The notes: generated by a model not told the origin, from the letters alone. Numbered from the stretch's first letter, positions 27,784-36,834 are shown. The stretch: DNA of 64,000 bases from UBA6059 sp964351595 (GCA_964351595.1 CAYGOT010000009.1:1-64000); one strand, 5' to 3'. A program made the numbers and translations.

Positions 27784-27784
27784 G

Positions 27785-28333
27785 ATGAAAATATATACCA
27801 AGACAGGAGACAAAGGCACCACCAGCTTGCTAGGAGGCACGCGCGTATCCAAAGGACATCTACGAATAGAAGCCTATGGCACTGTTGATGAACTCAATAG
27901 CTGGATGGGACTCCTTCGAGATGAGAGCCCCTCTGAGGAGCGGAAGCAGCTCATCGCGGAGATCCAGGAGCGGTTATTTACGCTAGGGTCACACCTGGCA
28001 CTGGATGATGACCAATCTAAGATCAAGGTGCCTGACCTGAAGGAGGCAGATATACAGCTACTTGAGGAGGCGATGGATACCATGGATACAAAACTACCTG
28101 CGCTAAAGAATTTCATTCTGCCAGGTGGCCATCCGGCAGTTTCTCATGCGCATATTGCGCGATGTGTCTGTCGTCGAGCAGAGCGCCAGGTGATCCGTTT
28201 GTCAGAGGAGGCACCCGTAGCAGAGCTGATTGTCCAGTATCTCAACCGCCTTTCGGACTACCTATTCATGCTATCGCGAATGATTGCAGCAGAGGTAAAT
28301 GCCGATGAAATACCATGGAAACCGCGCGGGTAG
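27785..28333 (+). CDS. ATP:cob(I)alamin adenosyltransferase (PduO type)
   Basis: 182 residues. The N-terminal ATP-binding motif KTGDKGTTSLLGGTRVSK (about 5-22) and the helix with CVCRRAERQV near residue 123 are diagnostic of PduO-type/MMAB enzymes. It makes adenosylcobalamin from cob(I)alamin and ATP, usually for methylmalonyl-CoA mutase. It starts 1 nt after the ABC gene's stop, leaving no space for a cobalamin riboswitch. Confidence 0.93.
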   Translation: MKIYTKTGDKGTTSLLGGTRVSKGHLRIEAYGTVDELNSWMGLLRDESPSEERKQLIAEIQERLFTLGSHLALDDDQSKIKVPDLKEADIQLLEEAMDTMDTKLPALKNFILPGGHPAVSHAHIARCVCRRAERQVIRLSEEAPVAELIVQYLNRLSDYLFMLSRMIAAEVNADEIPWKPRG

Positions 28334-28361
28334 AATTCGTTTAATTACGGCAAGCATTTTG

Positions 28362-28369
28362 TATTTTTG
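28362..28369 (+). promoter_or_regulatory. -7 promoter box before ilvE
   Basis: TATTTTTG is an exact TAnnTTTG, 31 nt before the ATG at 28401; the implied start leaves a leader of about 24 nt. A weak -33 (TTCG) is 22 nt upstream. Confidence 0.5.
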
Positions 28370-28400
28370 CCGTCAGTATAGCCTTCTTAATTCTAAAACA

Positions 28401-29465
28401 ATGGTCGAAACGTTGGACATCAAAGTCAAAAAAATAGGAGAATCTAAGCTGCAGACTATCGATATGAACGATATCCAGTTTGGTAAGAATTACTCTGATC
28501 ACATGTTCATAGCGGACTACCGCAATGGCGAATGGCATGACTTCAGGATTGTGCCTTATGGCAACCTGTCGCTTTCACCAGCATGCACCACACTGCATTA
28601 TGGACAGACGATCTTTGAAGGCCTCAAGGCTTACAAGAATGTCGACGGGGAGATAGTAGTATTCAGACCGGATGCCAACGCACGCAGAATGAATGTGAGT
28701 GCTGAGCGTATGTGCATCCCTGAGTTGCCTGAGGATATCTTCCTATCGGGAATGAGAGAACTCATCAAACTCGACAGCAACTGGGTACCCGATCGACCTA
28801 ACACCTCATTATATATCAGGCCGTTCATATTTGCAACCGACCCATTCATCGGGATCCGACCTGCTGATAACTTCATGTTTGTCATCATCACTAGTCCGGT
28901 AGGTGCCTACTACTCCAAGCCTGTGAAGGTCAAAGTAGAGGAGCATTACACACGCGCTGTGGCAGGGGGTACTGGATTTGCCAAAACTGCGGCCAACTAT
29001 GCTGCGGCGCTATACCCGGCCGTAAAAGCCCAAAAAGACGGTTATGACCAGCTGATCTGGACTGATGGCAAGGAGCACAAACAAATCGAAGAGTCTGGTA
29101 CGATGAATATAATGTTTGTGATCAATGACACTTTGCTTACTGCACCAATAGGTGATACCATCCTTGATGGCATTACCAGAGATAGTGTCATTACATTGGC
29201 TAAGGATGCTGGCATGAAAGTAGAGATCAGGCCGATCTCCGTAGAGGAAGTGATTGGTGCGATAAAAAAAGGAGAGGTACAGGAAGCCTTCGGATGCGGT
29301 ACTGCTGCGACTATCGCTCAGATCAAGTCGATCGGACACGACGGCATTGACTATGAACTGCCAGAGGTATCCACTCGCAAGTACTCTAATGGATTCCTGC
29401 AAAAGCTTGATGATATCAAGCTAGGCAAGGAGCCTGATCCGCACAATTGGATATTCAAGGTGTAG
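28401..29465 (+). CDS. ilvE: Branched-chain amino acid aminotransferase
   Basis: About 354 residues from ATG 28401. The frame is open further upstream (from 28299), but that part overlaps the adenosyltransferase gene and a good -7 box lies just before 28401. The PLP lysine lies in GGTGFAKTAANYAAAL, with LHYGQTIFEGLKAYK, YIRPFIFAT and EESGTMNIMFV as fold-class IV BCAT motifs. It transfers amino groups between Ile/Leu/Val and 2-oxoglutarate. Confidence 0.94.
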   Translation: MVETLDIKVKKIGESKLQTIDMNDIQFGKNYSDHMFIADYRNGEWHDFRIVPYGNLSLSPACTTLHYGQTIFEGLKAYKNVDGEIVVFRPDANARRMNVSAERMCIPELPEDIFLSGMRELIKLDSNWVPDRPNTSLYIRPFIFATDPFIGIRPADNFMFVIITSPVGAYYSKPVKVKVEEHYTRAVAGGTGFAKTAANYAAALYPAVKAQKDGYDQLIWTDGKEHKQIEESGTMNIMFVINDTLLTAPIGDTILDGITRDSVITLAKDAGMKVEIRPISVEEVIGAIKKGEVQEAFGCGTAATIAQIKSIGHDGIDYELPEVSTRKYSNGFLQKLDDIKLGKEPDPHNWIFKV

Positions 29466-29520
29466 GCAGCTATTGCTTTTGAGATAAGTGCCGCACTTTT
29501 AAAAGATAGGATGAGCACTG

Positions 29521-29610
29521 AATTTTCAGCATTTCAAAAGCACCCTAAATCCCTCTTTGGAGAGGGAAAAGGGAGAGTTCATAAAAAAAGCTTTTGGTAT
29601 GCTGAAAATT
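29521..29610. repeat. Miniature inverted-repeat element B
   Basis: 21-nt arms (29521-29541, starting AATTTTCAGCAT; 29590-29610, ending ATGCTGAAAATT) are reverse complements with two mismatches. The centre reads CCCTAAATCCCTCTTTGG then AGAGGG and GGGAGAG, the same block order as element A but with unrelated arms. It lies in the gap after ilvE. Confidence 0.7.
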
Positions 29611-29631
29611 GAACCACTAAGGTCAATTAGC

Positions 29632-29657
29632 AAATCCACCTTCGGGTGGATTTTTGC
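29632..29657 (+). terminator. Intrinsic terminator after ilvE
   Basis: AAATCCACC-TTCG-GGTGGATTTTT, a UUCG tetraloop stem with a T run, about 170 nt past the ilvE stop and 12 nt before the next start. Confidence 0.85.
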
Positions 29658-29668
29658 ATTTAGGAGAT

Positions 29669-30181
29669 ATGGGTCGTTTATGTTTCCTATTGATTCTGGT
29701 AAGTAGCCTATCGGCAACTGCTCAAGATACTTACCTCTACCTCAACAAACTTGGTCGCACGACTAAGGTCAAATTCTTTGAGAAAGAAACTATTCGATTT
29801 AAGCTCAAAGGAGATGATTACTTCACTTCCGGTAGGATCACTGGCTTTGAAGCTGAGGCCATCAAAGTGGAAAATGTAGCTATACCACTGAAGGAAATAG
29901 AGTCGATCGACATTCGTGACAAGAACTTCAGCATGTTTAGCTTCAGGAGTACGCCCGGTAAGCTAGCGTTTGCCGGATATGGTTATGTTTTCATCGATTG
30001 GTTCAATAGGAGGGTAGTCGCAGGTGAGCAAAATGCCGGAATAGATATGCGTGTGGCAGCAGTGTCTACGGGACTAATTGGGACGGGTTATTTGCTCAAA
30101 GCACTCAGAAAGAAGTATTTTACGGTAGGTAGAAGAAAAGTTATAGCCATTATCAATACAAGTTATCAGATCGACTCATGA
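29669..30181 (+). CDS. Secreted protein, tandem paralogue 1
   Basis: About 170 residues from ATG 29669, which has a good ribosome site (TTAGGAGAT); a TTG frame from 29654 is less likely. Signal peptide (about 1-18, SATAQ). It shares with the next gene the blocks YLYLNKLGR, FFEKETIRFKLKGDD, SGRITGF, ESIDIRDK, and near the C-terminus GYVFIDWFN and RKYFTVGRR. One hydrophobic segment (about 130-148) could be a membrane anchor. I do not recognise the family. Confidence 0.75.
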   Translation: MGRLCFLLILVSSLSATAQDTYLYLNKLGRTTKVKFFEKETIRFKLKGDDYFTSGRITGFEAEAIKVENVAIPLKEIESIDIRDKNFSMFSFRSTPGKLAFAGYGYVFIDWFNRRVVAGEQNAGIDMRVAAVSTGLIGTGYLLKALRKKYFTVGRRKVIAIINTSYQIDS

Positions 30182-30723
30182 ATACACTTTGGTCTCGATT
30201 TAAGCCTTCAGGTTTCCAGCTTAGGCTGCTTTATACCGTTGTTGTCTGCTTGGCAATTCACTTTGCGGCCATCGCCCAGCCTTATCTGTATCTCAATCAG
30301 ATCGGAAAAAGGGGCAATTACAAATTCTTCGAAAAAGAGACCATCCGATTCAAACTCAAGGGGGATGACACCTTTAGTGTTGGACTGATCACTGGACTTG
30401 GAGATGATTACATCCGGTTTGAACAGAATATCATTTCGCTGGATAGCATTGAGGTGATAGACATCAGAGATAAGAAGAGGGCACTATCTTTTCCGGCAAC
30501 AGCCACACGACTGGCCGCTTACGGAGGATATGCTTACGCATTGATAGACTGGTTCAATGCATCTGTAGTCTATGATGATAGATCAAGTCTAAACGAGGGT
30601 GTGCTCATCGGGGCAACAGGGTTGCTGGGATTGAGCTATGGGCTGCAAGCTATCCAGCGGAAATATTTTAGAGTGGGGAGGGGTAATTCTCTTACCATCA
30701 TTACCCCTCCAAGAGGCTACTAG
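30178..30723 (+). CDS. Secreted protein, tandem paralogue 2
   Basis: 181 residues, starting in the ATGA overlap with paralogue 1. Signal peptide about 1-33. The shared blocks are YLYLNQIGK, FFEKETIRFKLKGDD, GLITGL, EVIDIRDK, YALIDWFN and RKYFRVGRG. Tandem duplication with conserved central motif but diverged ends suggests a two-subunit partner pair. Its stop codon is interlocked with that of the convergent permease gene (CTAG). Function unknown. Confidence 0.75.
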   Translation: MNTLWSRFKPSGFQLRLLYTVVVCLAIHFAAIAQPYLYLNQIGKRGNYKFFEKETIRFKLKGDDTFSVGLITGLGDDYIRFEQNIISLDSIEVIDIRDKKRALSFPATATRLAAYGGYAYALIDWFNASVVYDDRSSLNEGVLIGATGLLGLSYGLQAIQRKYFRVGRGNSLTIITPPRGY

Positions 30724-33323
30724 CGCTCCCTGAGATGAGTCGTCAAACCACCATTGGCCGCCTGATATGACCGTATACCCACTATGGCATAGGCGAGTGT
30801 CAAGGTCACCAATCCAGCAGCAGCAAATAGTAGAGGGCTTAGCGTGATCCGATAGGCAAAGTCACTGATCCAACTATCCATGACCCAGAAAGCCAGCGGT
30901 AACCCAATTGCATTTGCAATAAGCACCAGAAGCAGGAAATTCTTCGACAGTAGATGCACCACCTGTTGGGTCTCCGCTCCCATGACTTTGCGCACAGCAA
31001 TCTCATTGAGTCGGTCTTTGATAGCGATGTTGACGATACCGAGCATGCCTGTGAATGCAATGAATATCGAAAGGATGGTAAGACAAAGGAGGACCTTGGC
31101 TAAGCGCTCCTCATTGCTGTGAAGTTCCTCAAATGACTGATCCATAAAATAGCTTTCCATGGGGCTACCGATAGTGAGGTCACTCCAGACATTTTCGAGT
31201 TGCTGGATGTTTTGACTGAGGTTAGTGCCAGACAACCTGATCATAAGGTTAGATAGCGGCCGATCTCTGTGAAGGAATGCGAAAGGTCGAATTTCTGATT
31301 TGAAATTAGAGAAGTGAAAGTCCTTTACCACACCGATGATTTTCCCATAGATGAGTGAGTCCTGGATATTATCCAGTACAACGCTCTGGCCTATCTGGTC
31401 AGCGCTGATTCCGAGTTCTTTAAGAGCTGTTTCGTTGACAATCATAGTCAGACCTTCCGCATCAGAGGAAATGGATTCGTCAAAGTTTCTACCCTGGATC
31501 AAATTAAACTCCATTGTCTCCAAATAGTCTGGAGTTATTAGCGCATAGTTCATCAACACAGCATCAGGATAACCAACAGAGAAAGTCCAGTTGATCCCGC
31601 CGATGATCCCATTGCTTAGCCCAGCGGACTTCACAAAGGGCAATTGATTCAGCTGGTTCATCAGTACTTTCTGATCACCTACAGCATCGGCATTCTCGAC
31701 TACCAGCACTTGCTCTTTGTTGAAGCCCATGTCGGAGTTTTTAAAAAGCATGAGCTGCTCATAAACCACTAGGGTCCCGATGATCATAACTACCGAAATG
31801 GCGAACTGGATGATTAGCAGGCCATTTCTGAGATCGAACCGTTTTTTGTTGGCCTTACCAGAATGAAGATTAACCTCTCCCAGCCTTGAAAAGTGCATTG
31901 CCAGATATAAGCCGGTAAACAATCCAATAAACAATACAATACCGACAATACTAAGAAATGGCACGATGTTACTAGGATCAAACAAACTCATGCTCCTGCC
32001 GAATAAGTCAGTCATCTGCATAAGGGCAAACTCAGCCATCAAACCACCTACTATTACAGAAATGAGTGTAATGAGCATAGCCTCGACCACAAACTGTCCA
32101 ATCAGGTTGGCTCTTCCTGCTCCGAAGGACTTGCGAACACTGACTTCTTTGACTCTTTTGATAAGTCCTCCAATGGTCAGATTTAAATAATTGATCAACG
32201 AGATGAGCAGTATGAAAATGCCTACCGCTTCAAAAATCCGAATATTGCTCATACTACCATTGGCGCCAAGTTCCCATTTCAGTGAGGATTTTAGATGAAT
32301 GTCCTCAAGGGCTTGAGAATAAAAAATAGGAGGAGATATGGAATCTGCCGGATTGTACTTGAGATAAAGGGGTTGCAGCTTTTCCTCAAAAGCACCTGGA
32401 TCTGTGCCGTTTTGGAGCTTGACATAAGTATAGTAGTTGTACCACCCCCACGACTCATCAATATTTCGATCAGGGAAATGTATCGGCATAAGAAAATCAA
32501 ATGTGAAATGTGAGTTGTGTGGCACATCTTCAATTACGCCGCTAACGATCATTTTACGGTTATCATCATTGAAGAGCGTGAGTTCCTGTCCAATGGGATT
32601 TTCATTACCAAAATACTTCCGGGCCATGCTCTGAGTAAGAACAATATTCGATGGATCGGAGAGCATCCCACTGGGATTGCCAGCTATGATTTTATAAGAG
32701 AAGACGTCAAGAAACTGAGGGTCTACCCGGAATACTTCCTCTTCGTAGTATTGATGCGCTCTATCCGTGCCGATAAGAAATTTCCCTCCCCATGAAGGAA
32801 AAATGCGTGTGACACGCTCTACTTCCGGTAGGTCGGCCGCTAGTGCCGGAGCTAATGCCGGAGGGGTGGTGGCGTCAGGAATCACCTTACCCTCAAAGAC
32901 AAAATCCTTGACCACACGTCGAATACGATTTGTATCCTCGTATTGGCTGTCGAAGCTCTTTTCGCCACTCAAATAGATGAAAATGAATAGAAAGCACGCG
33001 ATACCAACGGATAGACTTCCAATGTTGAAGAGCGAGCTAGCCCAGTGTTTGGAGATATACCGAAAGGAGAATTTGATGTAGTTGTTGATCATGATCCATT
33101 TATTTGAGTTTTGACTTTTCTTCATTGAATGGGGTCTCAGAAACCCCAGGACATAATACCAGTAGATCCATTGGGCTTTGCGTACGGAGGATTTTTCGCA
33201 GTGCAGTAAAAAGTATTCTTCCAGATCACCTTCGATTTCTTCCAGCAAATAGGTATCGCAGAACCAGTGGAGCAACCGTCTCGCAAGCTTGGGAGGGCGT
33301 GGTATGGGCTGGTTAGAAGCCAC
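30720..33323 (-). CDS. MacB/FtsX-like ABC permease, PadR-linked
   Basis: About 867 residues from a GTG at 33323, inside the end of the PadR gene (11-nt overlap); the frame extends upstream but into PadR. The N-terminus has a small helical domain (PPKLARRLLHWFCDTYLLEE then IEGDLEEYF) seen in PadR-linked permeases, then two MacB-type periplasmic domains (about 100-330 and 460-700) and two FtsX blocks of membrane segments, including RLNEIAVRKVMGAE and KEVSVRKSFGAG. No ATPase gene is adjacent; the LolD-like gene at 27067 is a candidate partner. Confidence 0.88.
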   Translation of the reverse strand: MASNQPIPRPPKLARRLLHWFCDTYLLEEIEGDLEEYFLLHCEKSSVRKAQWIYWYYVLGFLRPHSMKKSQNSNKWIMINNYIKFSFRYISKHWASSLFNIGSLSVGIACFLFIFIYLSGEKSFDSQYEDTNRIRRVVKDFVFEGKVIPDATTPPALAPALAADLPEVERVTRIFPSWGGKFLIGTDRAHQYYEEEVFRVDPQFLDVFSYKIIAGNPSGMLSDPSNIVLTQSMARKYFGNENPIGQELTLFNDDNRKMIVSGVIEDVPHNSHFTFDFLMPIHFPDRNIDESWGWYNYYTYVKLQNGTDPGAFEEKLQPLYLKYNPADSISPPIFYSQALEDIHLKSSLKWELGANGSMSNIRIFEAVGIFILLISLINYLNLTIGGLIKRVKEVSVRKSFGAGRANLIGQFVVEAMLITLISVIVGGLMAEFALMQMTDLFGRSMSLFDPSNIVPFLSIVGIVLFIGLFTGLYLAMHFSRLGEVNLHSGKANKKRFDLRNGLLIIQFAISVVMIIGTLVVYEQLMLFKNSDMGFNKEQVLVVENADAVGDQKVLMNQLNQLPFVKSAGLSNGIIGGINWTFSVGYPDAVLMNYALITPDYLETMEFNLIQGRNFDESISSDAEGLTMIVNETALKELGISADQIGQSVVLDNIQDSLIYGKIIGVVKDFHFSNFKSEIRPFAFLHRDRPLSNLMIRLSGTNLSQNIQQLENVWSDLTIGSPMESYFMDQSFEELHSNEERLAKVLLCLTILSIFIAFTGMLGIVNIAIKDRLNEIAVRKVMGAETQQVVHLLSKNFLLLVLIANAIGLPLAFWVMDSWISDFAYRITLSPLLFAAAGLVTLTLAYAIVGIRSYQAANGGLTTHLRER

Positions 33324-33660
33324 CGAGTTGGACGTTTTTCCAGGAGAGCTCTGGTATTTTATCCCAAAGCTGGTTGCGTAGGTCTCTATTGAGTTCGAGG
33401 GCTTTTTTACCCGAGGCAGTGATAGCGAAGAGTCGTTTTCTCCTTCCACCTCTTGCCGGAGTAGCACTGTCTAAGTCAGATTTGAGGAAGCCTTTCTCCT
33501 CGAGCCGACCCAGTCCGGCATGGATAGCGCCCAATGCAGCGGCTCTGCCGGTGGAGGTTATGATTTCTTCCCTGATAGCTACACCGTAGGCGTCAGGGTA
33601 CAGTGATGCAACTACCAATAGCAGTAGCTCTTCAAATTCCCCTAGGTTAGTTCCCTTCAT
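33313..33660 (-). CDS. PadR-family transcriptional regulator
   Basis: About 115 residues from ATG 33660; the open frame continues upstream to 33771 without family features. The winged HTH is typical: GEFEELLLLVVASLYPDAYG, IREEIITSTGRAAALGAIHA, LGRLEEKGFLKSD and RRKRLFAITASGKKAL. It is translationally overlapped by the permease gene, a common pairing in which the regulator controls expression of the permease. Confidence 0.9.
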   Translation of the reverse strand: MKGTNLGEFEELLLLVVASLYPDAYGVAIREEIITSTGRAAALGAIHAGLGRLEEKGFLKSDLDSATPARGGRRKRLFAITASGKKALELNRDLRNQLWDKIPELSWKNVQLGGF

Positions 33661-33786
33661 GTTTCGTATTTGTAGCTTTGATAAATTCCGATTTATACAA
33701 ACACGAAATATGATGCCTCGGGTTACAATATTCCGATAGGAGATAATATCATTGGGCTTTTGTAAAGACAAGACGATGGGTTTGGA

Positions 33787-33794
33787 TAAATTTG
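33787..33794 (+). promoter_or_regulatory. -7 promoter box before prfB
   Basis: TAAATTTG is an exact TAnnTTTG, 24 nt before the prfB ATG. The nearest TTTG upstream (33759-33762) is 24 nt away, slightly long for the -33 element. Confidence 0.45.
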
Positions 33795-33818
33795 CGCTTC
33801 ATTTAAAAAGACATACCT

Positions 33819-34914
33819 ATGACAGTTGACCAACTGAAGGATGTGAAGGCGCGTATCTCGGCCTTGAGGAGGTATCTTTGACTATGATCGCAAGGTCAAA
33901 GAAGTAGAAGAAGAAGAAACCATCACGACTCAGCCCGATTTCTGGAATGATCCGGAAGAGGCTGAGAAAACCCTAAAAGGCATACAGGTCAAAAAGGCCT
34001 GGACAAGCAGTTTTGCTAGTCTACAGACCAAGCAGGAGGATATCGAAACACTCATGGAATTTTATGAAGCTGGTGAGGTGGAGATGTCCGAGATCGATGT
34101 GGAATATGAGAAGCTCATGACTGCCGTGGAGGAGTTGGAGTTTAAGAAAATGCTCTCCTCCGATGAGGATCAGCTCAGCGCGGTGATGGAGATCAACCCA
34201 GGTGCTGGTGGTACGGAAAGTCAGGATTGGGCAGAGATACTCATGCGGATGTACATCATGTGGGGTGAAAGCCACGGCTACAAAGTCAAGCAGTTTAACT
34301 ATCAAGCCGGAGATACTGCCGGACTAAAGTCCGCTACCCTGGAGTTTGACGGAGATCTGGCCTATGGCTACCTCAAAGCTGAGATTGGAGTGCACCGGCT
34401 TGTTCGGATATCGCCGTTTGACTCTGGAGGTCGTAGACACACCTCTTTCGCTTCCATCTATGTGTATCCGGTTGCTGACGACTCTATCGAGATTGAGATC
34501 AACCCGGCTGATATTGAGTTTCAGACTTCCCGATCGGGAGGTGCCGGTGGTCAGAATGTCAATAAGGTGGAAACCAAAGTACAGCTGACACACAAACCTA
34601 CCGGAATAGTGATAGTGGTGCAGGTCGAGCGCTCACAGCTGGCCAACAAAGAGCGAGCAATGAAGATGCTAAAGTCGCGACTGTACCAGATGGAGGTGGA
34701 GAAGCGCAATGCAGAACGAGATAAGGTAGAAGCCGGGAAGATGAGGATCGATTTCGGATCTCAGATCAGAAACTACGTGCTTCATCCCTACAAGCTGATC
34801 AAGGACGCACGCACGGGATTTGAGCGTACGGATGTACAAAACGTATTGGATGGAGATCTTGACGATTTCATGAAGGCGGTGTTGATGGGACAGCAGGAAC
34901 CTACCGATTCATGA
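33819..34914 (+). CDS. prfB: Peptide chain release factor 2, with programmed +1 frameshift
   Basis: ATG at 33819 opens 20 codons ending in CTT then an in-frame TGA (33879-33881). Skipping one base (TGAC read as GAC from 33880) continues for 344 codons, giving 364 residues, the usual RF2 length. The shift site has the classic layout: SD-like AGGAGG (33867-33872), TAT, CTT, TGA, C. The catalytic GGQ (GGAGGQNVNKVET, about 240) and the stop-recognition SPF (RISPFDSGGRRHTSF) are present. RF2 reads UAA/UGA; low RF2 favours the shift, giving autoregulation. Confidence 0.97.
33867..33882 (+). promoter_or_regulatory. prfB: RF2 programmed +1 frameshift signal
   Basis: AGGAGG-TAT-CTT-TGA-C: an internal SD-like hexamer three bases before the CUU slippage codon, followed by the UGA-C stop context, as in the canonical prfB site. 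Confidence 0.96.
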
Positions 34915-36098
34915 ATCAGGCGGTAGAGGCTCCAAAACAGTCCATTTACACCATTCAATTTACCCTTCTTTGTCTGAGTGGTTTCTTGTTTTTTGGCAGT
35001 TTTAATCTGATCATCCCTGAGCTACCCAATTACCTGACAGGTCTTGGAGGTGCTGAATACAAAGGCCTGATCATAGCGCTTTTCACCGTTACTGCGGGAC
35101 TCTCCAGACCATTTAGTGGGAAGCTGGCGGATAAGGTGGGGAGAGTCCCTGTGATGATTTTTGGAGCAATGATCAGTGGCATAGCCGCATTGATGTATCC
35201 TTTGGTGTCCTCTGTCATTGGCTTTTTTCTGCTAAGGTTCTTTCATGGCTTTTCTACAGGCTTCAAGCCAACTGGGACTTCCGCTTACGTAGCTGATATC
35301 ATCCCCGTAAGCAGGCGTGGTGAGGCGATGGGCATCTTGGGCTTTTTTAGCTCCATCGGCATGGCTGTTGGGCCGGCCATTGGAGCCTGGCTTGCGAGCA
35401 GCTATGGTCTCAATGTGATGTTCTATGTTTCCAGCGCCTTTGCGATTTCATCTGTAGCTATACTCATAGGGATGAAAGAGACCTTGCCTAATAGAGAGTC
35501 GCTGAGAGCAGATCATTTCATGATCAGCCCTTCGGACATTTATGAACCAAGGGTGTTTCCGGCAGCTTTGTTCATGCTATTGTGCTTATATCCGTTTGGA
35601 GCTATATTGACGCTAGTGCCCGACTTTAGCGAACACCTCGGCATCCAAAACAAGGGTATCTTCTTTACCACTTTCACCTTGGCTTCATTGCTGGTAAGAT
35701 TCCTGGCAGGTAAAGCTTCAGATATTTACGGTAGGGTACCTGTACTCAAAGTAGCTGCACTACTGCTAATTGCAGCAATGCTGCTGGTTGGCTTTGCTAC
35801 CTCGCAGACACAGTTCCTGATAGGGGCCTTCATTTTTGGATTGGGAGTAGGTGCAGGATCACCTACCGCCTTTGCGTGGACCATCGACTTGAGCGACGAA
35901 GCACATCGCGGCAAAGGTATCGCCACCATGTATATCGCGCTGGAGATTGGTATTGGTGTCGGAGCATTCAGCTCAGGTCTCATTTACCAGAACAAAATCG
36001 CCAATGTGCCCATCGTCTTCGGTGTGGCCGCATTCCTGTCTTTTGTGGCCTTTATTTATCTACACTTTCTCCTTGGTCGTCGAATCAACTCTGTCTAA
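34911..36098 (+). CDS. MFS transporter
   Basis: 395 residues, 12 membrane segments with the MFS A-motif between TM2 and TM3 (GKLADKVGRVPVMIFG) and its repeat in the second half (GKASDIYGRVPVLKV). It overlaps prfB by ATGA, so it rides on the same transcript. Drug, sugar or metabolite export; substrate unknown. Confidence 0.88.
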   Translation: MNQAVEAPKQSIYTIQFTLLCLSGFLFFGSFNLIIPELPNYLTGLGGAEYKGLIIALFTVTAGLSRPFSGKLADKVGRVPVMIFGAMISGIAALMYPLVSSVIGFFLLRFFHGFSTGFKPTGTSAYVADIIPVSRRGEAMGILGFFSSIGMAVGPAIGAWLASSYGLNVMFYVSSAFAISSVAILIGMKETLPNRESLRADHFMISPSDIYEPRVFPAALFMLLCLYPFGAILTLVPDFSEHLGIQNKGIFFTTFTLASLLVRFLAGKASDIYGRVPVLKVAALLLIAAMLLVGFATSQTQFLIGAFIFGLGVGAGSPTAFAWTIDLSDEAHRGKGIATMYIALEIGIGVGAFSSGLIYQNKIANVPIVFGVAAFLSFVAFIYLHFLLGRRINSV

Positions 36099-36135
36099 GT
36101 CAGCGAATTCATTAGTTTAGCGCTGATTTTTAGAT

Positions 36136-36834
36136 ATGAAGAGACTTTTTGCCTTTCTATTTTTCGCGACTGTTATTATCGAGCTGTCTGCTCATCTGTT
36201 TGGGACAGGTCTCAACGTGTATTCTAAGCCGCTGCTGATGCCGCTACTCACGCTGTATTTTTTGGCCAGCTATCACTACAAGGCTGATCGACGCGCATTC
36301 TTGGTAGTCTTAGCTCTATTACTCTCATGCGCTGGAGATGTTAGTTTGATGGGGCAGAGCACGGTCGGATTCATCACGGGTCTTACGAGCTTCTTATTGG
36401 CACACATCGTCTACATTTTGATATTTATTCGTAGCGAAGAGAGCCAGTCCTTCTCCTTTCGACTAAGCTGGAAACTCATATTGCCGATGCTCGCTTACAT
36501 CTTAGTACTCATGGTTTTTCTATTACCGGGAAGCGGTCCTATGAAAGCCCCCATCATCATCTATGGGTTCACCATCCTGATGATGTGGTGCACTGCAGCA
36601 TTGCGCTTTGGAATTCGTTCTCCCTACCGGAATTGGCAGGTGATCATCGGAGCGACATTGTTCGTGCTTTCTGACTCTATGATTGGCCTCAACCGCTTCT
36701 ACACGGCACTGCCTCAAAGCGGCTTTCTAATCATGTCCACTTACATTGGAGGACAGTTCTTGATCGTCAACGGGTTGCTGGAGTATTTCAAGGAATCTGC
36801 TCCGTTGACCGAGGTAAAATCTCAGTCGATATAG
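36136..36834 (+). CDS. YhhN family membrane protein (lysoplasmalogenase-like)
   Basis: 232 residues, about eight membrane segments. The motifs CAGDVSLM (about 70) and GATLFVLSDSMIGLNRF (about 175) match YhhN/TMEM86, whose animal members hydrolyse the vinyl-ether bond of lysoplasmalogen. In bacteria the substrate is uncertain. Its 3' end overlaps the convergent NUDIX gene by 13 nt. Confidence 0.88.
   Translation: MKRLFAFLFFATVIIELSAHLFGTGLNVYSKPLLMPLLTLYFLASYHYKADRRAFLVVLALLLSCAGDVSLMGQSTVGFITGLTSFLLAHIVYILIFIRSEESQSFSFRLSWKLILPMLAYILVLMVFLLPGSGPMKAPIIIYGFTILMMWCTAALRFGIRSPYRNWQVIIGATLFVLSDSMIGLNRFYTALPQSGFLIMSTYIGGQFLIVNGLLEYFKESAPLTEVKSQSI

Noticed and set aside
27784..27784. Cobalamin riboswitch before the adenosyltransferase
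   Set aside because: Only 1 nt separates it from the previous gene and no B12-box-like sequence is seen before that gene.
29669..30723. Toxin-antitoxin pair
   Set aside because: The two small coupled genes both have signal peptides and are paralogues, unlike a toxin and antitoxin.
33661..33771. N-terminal extension of the PadR protein
   Set aside because: The extra 37 residues lack family similarity and the reading crosses a dispersed 10-mer; the start at 33660 fits the family.
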